DNA of 64,000 nucleotides from Sphagnum magellanicum (Eukaryota; Streptophyta; Sphagnopsida; Sphagnales; Sphagnaceae). Both the position numbers and the translations under genes were made by a program. Positions 1 to 10,200 of this stretch are shown piece by piece (the stretch's first letter is position 1; the number at the start of each line of letters is the position of its first letter). The stretch spans positions 10,443,065 to 10,507,064 of the forward strand of contig CM038916.1 in assembly GCA_021904315.1 (NCBI GenBank). The letters run 5' to 3'. The notes below the pieces were generated by a model. The model had not been told where the DNA came from. It saw only the letters and a list, made by a program, of their open reading frames with translations, and did no database searches.

Positions 1-3000
1 ACATTTACCATCATTACTCATTGCATTTAAACCTTTGTCTTACCAAATATACTAACAAGGATGGTAAAAGCAAGAAGCACATGAAGGAGGCAACAATTCT
101 CAATTTAAGGGCAATTGGTCAAAGGTCAAATTTCAAGTAAGGCCAATGACCAAGGTTAAAGTCTAGTGGCATGGCCATTACACAAGACCCATTTGCTCAG
201 TTGGAGGAATTGATCACTAGTATGGCAAACTAAAAATTGGCAACAATATAAAACTCCATAAATGTGGCCACATATCCAAGATTAGATCTTGCTTTGGATT
301 TTTTTGGAATGTATGACTTGTTGGTTCCACTAATTTTCTACATGATGCACATGCTTGAAGGGCAAAACACCATGTTACTTTTTTTGATCCACTTGAGGTG
401 GATTCATTGGTTATATTTACACATTCAAGCTCACATGCCCTAGAGCCATGAACAATTGATGAGGGGCTTGACCTTCACAAGGGGAGGCTAGGTGTCAAGT
501 GCATCCCTCCCCAATAATTTATGTTGTCCAAAATTGTGCCAATTAATACATCCACATCCCCAAGCATGGGGCATGTTCCCACAAGGCCAAGAGGAGGATT
601 TTCACTTTCTAGGTTGGATGTGAATCACAGGGTGATGTTGGGCCAATCAATATTTGTGGGTTTTAACATGATAGATGATTGAAGACCTTCAAGTCCAACC
701 ACATTAATAGGAACCACACCCACTTTGTTTTTTCCAAGAATATTTTTGAAATCCTTTCAATACACCATTTTTTTTCTTAAAAAATCTTCAAAGTTTTGTT
801 AGCATTATTACATTAAGGTTTATATTTTTAAAATTCCAATTTTTTTGTTTTGTGTGATGTTATTGTTTAATAACTACTTGAAAAGAAAGGTTACATAACA
901 TAAAAGATTTGTCTTTTATTTTTTATTTATTAGATTCATTTAAAAGTTTTTGGACATGTATATTAATATATTGAAAATAACATTGTATAAAAAGAAGTTC
1001 ATTTGTAGTTTTTTTTTTTATAAATCATTTTAAACACATTAAATTAAGTAATGGTTATGATTGTTAATGATATGCATTAGTGCAATTGCACCCCTTGAAC
1101 CATGCCTATATCAAATTCAAACATAGATGGGTGCATTTGAAAAAGTTGAGGGGTTTTCTAAGTTGACATTTTGGTGTAATTGAACCCCAACCACCCAACA
1201 AACCAATCATCCATTCACTACCATATGTTTTCCAATGGTGTGGCACCAAGTCCATGTTAATTTTGGTGGATGTTGCATCAGTGGGATTTCAGGCACATTG
1301 GTTACCATGGATGTGGACATAACACCACCTGATTTGTTACAACAAACATATCATGACTTAGAAGGTCATATTGAGGATGTTGTTTTGGATTTGGGATGCA
1401 TGTCATAAGTGATGCAACATGATGATTAGCTAGCTCTTGCCATTGTGAACAAGGTGGGCCAACTACAAGTGGCCTTGCCCATGATTATGAACTTTTGTCG
1501 AGCTCACATGCTTTTTGTGATGATAATCCCAACATGATTTTACATTAATGATATTTTTGTTCGGTGGAATCCAATGTTGATGAATGTGAATGTGTTACGG
1601 GGTTCCATACCCATGCTACCCAAGTTTTTGGCCTATCAAAAGCCATCAGATGTCAATTCCTTGGTTAAATCATGAATTTGAATTGTCTCACTTGGGTCAT
1701 TAACCTTTGTTTGGCTTAATAACAACAATTTTGTTTAATTCCCACCCACCCCATTTTTACCTTCTTCATCAGCTCCTAAATTTCATCATGATACAAGCAC
1801 ATTCATGTAGGGGGGTAGTGTGATCATGAGCTCACATCTAGTGATTTTAAATGGGTTAAACATCCTTGGCAACAATGAGATTTTATTCGGGAAAAGGTGA
1901 TGGATGCCCGAGGGTTCAAGGTTTGGAGTGGGGGGTTACAAATCAAGTTATAAATATTTGTCCAAGATTTTGGACTTGTTTGAAGAAGTTGAAGGGACTT
2001 TAAATGCACATGGAATGGGGGTTTCATGTGGGGATGCTCCCATATCAACCTATGTAATTACATGTAATGTTTCAACCTTGGGCACTAGGGATGAATCATC
2101 ATCCAAACCCAAGGCACCCATAGTTGTGGACACATGGGAACTAGAAATTGGTCTCAGAATGACAAGAGGTGGGGCATGCTAGATGCAACAATTGTTGCAA
2201 AATTATGTTCATTGTTTTATTTTTACTTCAAGGAGTTGGGCAAACTTAAGGGATAAGAAGTATGCATCACCTTGGATGACACCCGTATTTTTTTACGACC
2301 TTATAGGTTGAATGACATGGAATAAACTTAATTTGTGGAAATGGGTATTTGGAAGCTAGAGTGGATCACTTTTGGCATTGCAAGGCCATTTTTTTAACAC
2401 CTTCATGGATAAGAATTTGTCCCAATACAATTTTATTTTATTTTTGAAAAAGGACTCATGTATGTGATTGTAACATGATATAGTGTGATAGAATCTTGAA
2501 ATTATTTGAAATTAATTTTTCTATCCCAAATGGAAGAATTTTCAACACATACAAGTTGTAGTGTTAGAATACATAAAGGATGTATACTCACCACATGTTG
2601 AGCTTATAATGAACATAATTCATTTTTCTCCAAAACTAAAAAATGTGGATAGTAATTCAAAATAGGTGTTTGCAAATCATTTGAATGTCACATAAGAGTT
2701 TTATGGAATTTTACATAGGCAAAAAATTGACGAAAATGGCAAAGTCCCCCATTATTACATTTTCATGAAATACTAAAAGTTTTTTTACATTGTAGCCTAG
2801 GAGGTATTACATGGTCATGTGTCGTTGCTTTTTGGAAAAGATGAACATTTTTACAAGTTTATAATTCTTTTTTTTCCTATTAAAAATACACTATGAAAAA
2901 TATTTTTAAGGACTCAAAATTTTGGTCAAAAGTGATCCATTATAGCTTGCAAATACCCAAGCTTAGATAGAGGAACTTTTGGAGGTAAGGTTTGTGGAGC

Positions 3001-4449
3001 TTTCCAAAGTGGATATGCATAAGCCATGGTTATGCATGTGAAGAGAAACATTTTTGGCAATTGGATTAAAGGTTGGACATGTGGGGATTATAGACCTCTC
3101 AACAAATGGACATGAATTAACAAATATGTTGTGTCATTGCCAAAAGAGATTTTTGATGTTATTGGCCACACTTAAGTGTTTAGCACTTTGGATTTACAAT
3201 TTGAATATCATCAATTGCCATTTCATAAAGATGACAAGGTGAAGATTACACTTTGGGGCATTGACTAAAATGGGATGGATTCTTTGTATAATTGGAAATT
3301 CCTACCTTTTGGGTTGAAAAATGCATTCTAGTAGAATTTCAAAGGGTGATGGATCAAGTTCTTACAAGCTTGGATCTTGCCACATGCTACATTGATGACA
3401 TCACTATGTTTGATTCCACCATGGAAGAACATGGTCATCATTTGCAAAATGTGTTTGAATGCTTGGGGGGTGCATGGGTTGAAATTACACCCAAGAAAAT
3501 GTAAGTTCTTCCAATCCCAAGTGGAGTATTTGGGCCACATGATTTACCCATGAGTGGTTGGAGCTCAAAAGGCCAAGGTGGATGATTTTCCAAGGTTCCA
3601 AGATTGACTAATGTTAGTCAATTGAGGCCATTTTTGGGGTTGGTAAACTAATATTTGTAATTTGTCAAAAGGTTTGGTCATATTGTTAAACCTTTAACTC
3701 AATTGACTAAGGTTAATGAGGAGTTTATATGGGGGGATGCACCTAGTTATCTTTTCAGGAGTTGAAAAGTAGGCTTAATTTTACACCCATTTTGAAAAAA
3801 CCCATCAAAGGTCATCATTTTCAATTGCATAAATATTTGAGTGATTTAGGATTTGGAACAATCTTGCCAAAACTCAATGAGGAAAATTGGGAGTTTGTGG
3901 TGGCTTATGCCCCTATGTCAAAACATGTTAAATAGGATTGGATAAGTGTCAAATGTTGTAGTCCTAAACCACATATATGACTAGCCATGACTACATGACT
4001 ATTGATCCAAACATCCACATTCTATTTATCATTAATCGCAAAAATGACATAGTTATAAATGTCATTTGCGACTATGTCCTCTTTGATTGTAGTCATATTT
4101 ACCACAATTATGGAATACCTCTCTAATGGTCAAGATTGATTAATGTCTTGATGCCACATGGTAGCCTAATATGAATTCAATATTTTATTAATCACTTATG
4201 AATTGACACATGGCAATTTAAAATAAGGAAATTATTTTTCCTACCCAATTATATGATGCCATGATGTAGTTGACTCTTAATCAAATAAGGTTACTTGGGA
4301 CCTAGCTTGAGTGGCCTAGGCTACGCAACTTAGCCTACACACCCAAGGCTAAAGGGCCTAAACTATGTGATTTAACCTAGGTTAAAAAAGGACTTAGGTT
4401 ACATTAACCACCTACTCCTAGGAACCTAAATAGTATATGGGATGATAAT

Positions 4450-4512
4450 AAGAGGACCTAAACCCCTCACTTTCATTTTGAAGGCTTGAGTCCTTAACCA
4501 TTGCACCACCAC
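4450..4512 (-). mobile_element. tRNA-derived SINE-like head
   Basis: Read on the minus strand, an A-box-like motif TGGTGCAATGGTTAAGG (4492-4508) is followed by a B-box-like GGTTTAGGTCC (4454-4464). This is close to the spacing of the two Pol III promoter boxes in a tRNA with a variable arm. It shares its layout and many bases with the copies at 21670-21733 and 23955-24011. No intact cloverleaf can be drawn, so it is a tRNA-derived SINE head or a tRNA pseudogene rather than a working tRNA gene. Confidence 0.45.
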
Positions 4513-4639
4513 ATTTTATTTCTAACAAACATAATTACAACAAACATATAAAAAATAATTTATTTAGCTTAATCTAACCTAGGCAACCCAACAAAATAAC
4601 TTGAGCTATCATAGGCTTTAATAGGTTATTTTAGGTAAA

Positions 4640-5125
4640 CTTGGGTCTCCCTAGGTTAAACTTAAGTAAACTAGTTACATTTAGAATTATGTAGGCTAAA
4701 TTAGGTTCCATTTGATTAGAATATGTTTATTAGGTTAAACTTGGCAAATTTTGGTTAAACTTGGTGAAACTTGACTAAAGTATGTTATTTAGGTCAAACT
4801 TGCCAAATTGTTGTTACACTTGGTGAAATTTGATTAAACTAAGTTATTTAAGTTAAATTTGGTTAAGATATGTTATTTAAATTAAACTTAGTCAAACTTG
4901 GTTTAAATATGTCATTTAAGTTAAACTTGACTAATATTGGGTAAACTTGGTTAAATTAGGTTATTTACATTAAACTTTGCTAAATTTAATTAATTTGAAT
5001 ATTTCATCTAAATTTGGCTTACCTTGGCAAAATTATACTACTTTGTCCAAATAAGTTTATAATTGGCTAAAATTGGTTATTTAGGTTAAATTGAGATTAA
5101 TTTGTCTAAACTTGGAAAGTTTGGC
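4640..5125. repeat. Degenerate TTAGGTTAAACTTGG tandem repeat, left block
   Basis: About 500 bp made almost entirely of variants of TTAGGTTAAACTTGG and TTGGTTAAATTAGG, with loose higher-order spacing of roughly 50-60 bp. No reading frame is kept. A second block of the same motif in the same orientation lies at 6905-7445, on the far side of the 138-bp array, so the two were probably one array before something was inserted between them. Confidence 0.6.
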
Positions 5126-5334
5126 AAACTAAATTACTTCGTCTAAAATAGGGTTATCAAGGTCAACCTTGTCACGTTTGCTTGATCGTTGACGCAACCC
5201 TACATCATGTTAGTTTTGGGTCAACCTAGGTCAAAACAATAACCTTTCATATAGGGGTAACAAGTTTACCCTAATGGTAATCGAAAATTATGATTGTAAA
5301 AAAACAAAAATTCAAAAATTGTTAAATCCAACAA

Positions 5335-6710
5335 CTTGAATTTGCTTTCGCCATTTCATCAGCTAGGATTTTTGATCGACTGGTTCACATCTCAGTTGCA
5401 ATTTGGCAACTTAAAATTGATTGCCAATGCAAGAAAAAAAAAACTTTTAAAAAACATAGAAAAAAATTTAGACTATTAAAAAATGGTTGTTTAATTTCAA
5501 TCACCATTTCAACGACCAAGATTTTCTGGTTGACATGCCCACATCTTGGTTGTAGTCCAATGACCTGAATTTGATCATCAATGTGAAAAAAAACAAAAAA
5601 AATTAGACCATTAAAAAATGGCAACCTAAATTCAGTTGCCATTTTATGGGTAAGATTTTTTAATCGATTGGTCCACACCCAATCATAGTCAAGCAACCTA
5701 AATTTGGTCACCAATGCAAGAAAAAAAATATAAAATCTAGATCATTACAAAATGGCAACTAAATTTCAATCACCATCTCAATGGCCAAGATGTTTTGGTC
5801 GACTAGTCCACACCCCACTCATAGTCTGGCAACCTAAATTTGGTCACCAATGCAAAAAAATAAAATTGAAAAGAAATCTAGATCATAAAAAAATGGTGAC
5901 CAAATTTCAATCACCACCTCAATGGCCAACATATTTGGTCAACCTATCCACACCTTGATTGTAGTCCAACAATCGAAACTTGGTCACCAATGCAAAAAAA
6001 TAAATTAAAAAAAATGAAAAACAATTATGGACCATCACAAAATGGTGACCAAAATCTATTCGTCATTTCAATGGCCAAGATTTTTCAATTGACTTGTCCA
6101 CACCCTGGTCGCAATCCGAATACCTAAATTAAATTGCTAGAATGGGAAAAAAAAACTATAAAATAATTTGGACCGTTAAAAATTTTGGACCAGATTTTGG
6201 TCACCATCTCAACATCCAAGATTTTTCAATCGACTTGTCCACACCTTGATCCTAGTCCGATGACCTAAATTTGGTTGCCAATGGGGGAAAACACTAAAAA
6301 AATATTTGGACCATTAAAAAATGGCAACATGATTTCCATCACCATTTCAATGGCCAAGTTTTTTTGGTCAATTGGTCCACACCCTTATCATAATCAAATG
6401 ACCTAAATCTGATTGCTTGTGTGAAAATGAAAATTTAAAAAATATGGACTATTAAAAAATGGTGACCTAATTTCGATCACCATCTCAACAGCTAAGATTG
6501 TTCAATTGACCAATCCACACCTTAATTATAGTGAAGCGACTTAAATCCAATTGCTTATGCAAAAAAATATTGAAAAAAATTTTGAACTATTAAAAAATGG
6601 TGACTTAATTTTGCTCATTATCTTAATGGCCAGGATTTTTGGTCACAACTAATCCACACTTGGGTCAATGTCCAACAACCAAAATCTAATTACAAAATAA
6701 TTTACTGATG
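5335..6710. repeat. Tandem array of about ten 138-bp units
   Basis: A unit containing GACCATTAAAAAATGGCAAC, then CATTTCAATGGCCAAGAT, a TTTGGTCGACTGGTCCACACC-like segment and an ATTTGGTCACCAATGC-like end recurs head to tail. The first anchor falls at 5471, 5606, 5740, 5881, 6030, 6171, 6309, 6447 and 6584, giving spacings of 134 to 149 bp. Additional partial units flank these. Units differ at many positions, so the array is old. Short open frames across it, such as 5385-5714 on the minus strand, follow the repeat period and are not genes. Confidence 0.75.
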
Positions 6711-6904
6711 AAAATGAATTTCTATAAATAATAATCAAATTATTATTAATCAATAATTGAACTTACCTACATAAAAAAAATCATAATTTAATTTTTATTG
6801 TGGGAACGTTCGGTCAACATTAGTGTTGACTCGACAAATTGATGCGTCACAATTGACAGTGACATGACAACCAACGCAAAAATGGCACATCACGTCAGTT
6901 TAAC

Positions 6905-7445
6905 AACCTTGGTTTAAAGTAGGTTACTTGGGTTAAAATGGGGTAAAATTGGAATTTTTTTGCAAATCTTGGCTACTTAGGCTAAAGGTGGTTTAAATAT
7001 ATTATTTCACATAAACTTGGTTAAATTTAGGACATTTAAATTAAACTAGGCTAATTTAGTCTATTTAGATTAAACTTGGTTAGATTAGGTTACTTACACA
7101 AAATTAGGGCAAAAGTAGGTAATTTATATGAAAATAGGTTAAATTAAGCTAATAAGTTAAACTAAGTTAAATTTGGCAAAAAACATTTACTTAAAGCTAA
7201 ATCGGGGTAAATTTGGTTAAATTTGGTTACAATTGCTAAATTGTGTTAAATTAAGTTAAACATGTTTACTTATATTAAATGATGTTAATTAGAACAAATT
7301 AGGCTACTTAGATTAAACTAGATCAAATTAAGTTAAATTAGGTTTAACCTAGGCTAAATGTAATCTAAACCTATAAAGTCTTAAGTTTAAATTAAGCTTA
7401 TCTTAAAGGTTAAACCCAAATGCTAAATGTACAAGCTAAACCTAT
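6905..7445. repeat. Degenerate TTAGGTTAAACTTGG tandem repeat, right block
   Basis: Same motif and orientation as the block at 4640-5125. The last 120 bp, from about 7330, turn partly to the complementary form (TTTAACCTAGG and TAAACCTAT motifs), which suggests local inversion or fold-back. Confidence 0.55.
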
Positions 7446-9308
7446 CAACTAGATTTAATAGAGGGTCCAAACATGATTGAGGCATCCCATTTGAAACATA
7501 AGGATTCACTCTTAAAAGTCCCAAATTCGCCTCTTTTTTCATAGAACCTATGACTTTTCAGATTTCCCTTTTTTTTTTCCTCGTGCTAAATTAAATAAAT
7601 TTGATCCAAATTTATTTAAGCCTTTGGAATTATTTTTCACTTATGGAAATAAGAATAATAAAATTTATCCAATGTGGGCCATGTTGTGTCAATGGTCCAA
7701 AATTCTCAAAATTTTCATTTTTGAAACTTTGTACATTGCAATAAGGTACTTGATTCTTGTCACACTTGAACATTTTATATATTAGCACCTAAGGTGTTTG
7801 TGATAAAAATCCTAAAGCAAAATAATTTGTTTAAACATTCCTTATGAACCCTTGAACTTTTTTAATCTCATGAAACAATCCTAGAAAGTTTTCTAGGACT
7901 TGTTAGGAATCCTTAAACTTTTTCAAATTTATAGTGTATGCTTAAAATAATACCTTAGTAATGTATGTATCTATGAAAAGAAACAAACTTTCAATACCTA
8001 TAGTCATAACTATAGTCATGTAGTCTTTAAAATGGTTGTAGTTGAGAAAAAAATAGTGACTCAAGTCCAATTATGATTACATGATTATAATTGGACAATA
8101 GTTGCAACTTACAAGCTATTTTAGTCATGAAAACCATGTTTTTGCCGTAATGTGCAAATTAGTCCAATAACCAAACAAAGGCCAAATATAATTCATACAT
8201 GTGGGGGAGTGTTTGGCAATTGTTTAGGTTATGAATTGGGTTTGACAAGAAAAGGATAGGGTTTTCCGAAAGGCCAAAAAATACCATTGGGAAAAACAAC
8301 ATCTTGTAAGGATATGGCTAAATGGGCATGTATAGGTGACTAGTACCATGTCTAGAATTACAAGAAAACATAATGAAGCATGTGCATGAAGAATTGGGAC
8401 ATTTTGGGGTACATTGAACCTATAGTTTGTTTCAATACTAATATTGCTAGAAAGACATGCAATATTCGAGGTTCAACATTTTGTTTCAAAATGCATGGTG
8501 TGCAATCAAGTTCACGCATCATTTAATGCACCCACCCCACATTTATAACCTTTACCAAGTCTTAAGTAGATTTGATGTTCTAATGGAAGTGCTTGAAAGG
8601 ATCAACATAAAATTCCAAAAAGAATTTTAGGAATTGTGTGTACATGCTTTGATTAACTATAGAATTATTTTTTGTGATCACCTTAAAATTAATGACTTGG
8701 TTGAAAGGATGGTACAAACAATGAAGAAAGGTTTAAATAAATATGGATTACATAAAGCGTATTTAGGTGATTGGGACACATAGTTCCCATGGTTGGCCAT
8801 GGGATATCGATTTAGTAAACAAACATCCCTAATTTCATTTTCCTTTTACTTTCTATTTTTCGAGCATCAACCCCAATTGATATCATCCATTTATAAGGAT
8901 AACATGGCCCAGGTGGTTGATTTGGATGTTCCCAATGTGTAGGTTCAAGCTTGTGAAAAATGTGCAACCTTGTTTAAAAGAGTCATGCCTATGGTAATGG
9001 AAAACTCAACCATCGCACAACACTAAAATACATTATGGTATTCCACCATATGTGGAAGTGGGTATCAACATGAGGTTCAAAAGTTTGAACCTAAATATTA
9101 TGTTTATTTGCAACAAATAGTACTTATCACATTGGATGTGATAACCAATTATGTGTTTTTATTAGTGAAAAAGGTTCTAGGGTTTTGTTGTTGAAAGGTT
9201 GGGATTATCAAGTATGCAAAGACCATGTGTGAAATCGTGCACCATGTCACCTTCCACACGCGGTTGGCCAAGTGGATCCAACACTAGTTGTTATTCCAAT
9301 AGGTTTGC

Positions 9309-9455
9309 AATGCATGTTATGTGAAGAATCATGAAGACCAACAAGGTCCATGTTGGTTTGTGACTATTGTTCCAAGGGATGGCATATGGGTTGTCTTACA
9401 CCACCACTTGTGGAGATTCCAACAAGTGATTGGGTGTCTTCACAATGCACCAAAT
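9309..9455 (+). mobile_element. PHD-like zinc finger at the end of the gypsy integrase
   Basis: Part of the gypsy fossil. Downstream of the integrase core and its C-terminal domain lies a cysteine/histidine-rich module containing LVCDYCSKGWHMGCL followed by TPPLVEIPTSDW. This is the characteristic core of a PHD finger: a Cys pair, an aromatic-H-x2-C turn, and a PPL-x5-W segment. PHD fingers read histone tails, often H3K4. Chromoviruses carry a chromodomain at this site, so a PHD finger in the same place would be an alternative chromatin reader. The element is broken, so no activity is implied. Confidence 0.7.
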
Positions 9456-9733
9456 ATACATGTTTTGTTGTTTTGTGTCAAGGCTTAATACAAAGACATA
9501 GAAATTTATTGATTGGGATAGTGGATGATTCAAGGATGGTTGTCATTTGGTTGAACATAGGGGATTACAACTAGGCAACTAATGATGGGGCTCACATTGT
9601 ACTCAACCTGCTAATCTCATCATGTTTGGAACTAAATTCATTTCATGGATTACCTTATCACAATATGTCATATTTTACCATAGATTTAGATATTTAGTGT
9701 AAATGGACCTTTATCTCAACTAGGGGGGCAATT

Positions 9734-9895
9734 TGTGTGCATGTTTTCATGATCATGTGCATGATTTTGTTAGTTTCAATGGTGTTGGGCACCAATCTTG
9801 TAGCATATGACAATCATCAAGGGTATTTGTTGCAAGATGTTAGTTTCTTGTAGTTTGTTATTCCTAGTTGGAACCTAGTTTAGTGTGAACAAGGT

Positions 9896-9939
<44 letters not shown>

Positions 9940-10200
9940 GGGTGGTGGGGGGGGGGGGGGGGGGGGGGGGGGGGGTGTTGTGTATCCCCTTGATGTGTGA
10001 TTCCAAAGTCTCATATTTCATGCTTTGAAATTCCAAAACACACAAGACAAACATGTGATTGTTTTGTGTGTTTTGAACTTGAATTCTTGTGGTTTGTAGA
10101 TTTTCTTGATTTATGTGCATGTTTTTATGTGTATGACTTTCTTAGTTTTGATAATGTTGGGTGTTGATCTTGTAATACACAAAATTTTACTTTTGAAATT
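9734..10200 (+). mobile_element. Possible start of the gypsy 3' LTR
   Basis: A purine run, AGGGGGGCAA at 9722-9731, is followed by TGTGTGCATG near 9734, which matches the usual order of polypurine tract then LTR start with TG. The other end cannot be placed. The 5' LTR lies outside the window, so no pairwise comparison is possible. The segment contains the poly-G tract and two diverged direct copies of one motif, at about 9755-9815 and 10125-10190. Confidence 0.3.
9898..9975. repeat. Poly-G tract of 78 bp
   Basis: 41 consecutive G, then TGGGTGGT, then 29 consecutive G. It is an outlier in AT-rich surroundings. Such a run could form G-quadruplexes, but long homopolymers of this kind are also a common sequencing or assembly artefact. 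The minus-strand open frame across it encodes only polyproline and is not a gene. Confidence 0.95.

Larger units (their letters stand above)
3930..8165. mobile_element. Nested insertion of about 4.2 kb inside the gypsy RNase H region
   Basis: Gypsy RNase H similarity stops near 3930 and resumes near 8165, so the DNA between was inserted later. Near its ends are inverted copies of GACTACATGACTAT, at about 3990 and, as the reverse complement, about 8020. The sequence facing the right edge, read inward on the minus strand as CATTACGGCAAAAACATGG, resembles a CACTA-type terminus, but no matching left terminus was found. The interior holds a tRNA-like SINE head, two blocks of a degenerate TTAGGTTAAACTTGG repeat and, between those blocks, a 138-bp tandem array. 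No protein domain is recognisable, so it looks non-autonomous. The exact ends and the target-site duplication could not be fixed by eye. Confidence 0.5.
1..9733 (+). mobile_element. Ty3/gypsy LTR retrotransposon fossil, interrupted by a nested insertion
   Basis: Broken, heavily decayed Ty3/gypsy element on the plus strand that enters from beyond the left edge of the window. Parts seen: reverse transcriptase around 3040-3560, with recognisable palm-domain and primer-grip surroundings; the start of RNase H around 3780-3930; RNase H similarity resuming around 8165-8260; the integrase zinc-binding and core regions around 8380-9240; a PHD-like finger around 9300-9460; and a polypurine tract at 9722-9729. 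The region before 2.9 kb presumably held gag and protease, but no domain is certain there. The gap between the RNase H pieces is a later insertion of about 4.2 kb. Many breaks are present throughout, and CG is almost absent, so the element is old. Family assignment rests on domain order RT-RNase H-IN, which is typical of Ty3/gypsy. Confidence 0.8.

Noticed and set aside
4640-5125. Interstitial telomere from TTTAGG-like motifs
   Set aside because: The motif is TTAGGTTAAACTTGG without runs of TTTAGGG; resemblance is by chance.
5385-5714. 109-codon minus-strand frame with internal repeats
   Set aside because: Created by the 138-bp array; does not continue in other units.
9875-10120. Proline-rich minus-strand frame
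   Set aside because: It is only the complement of the poly-G tract.
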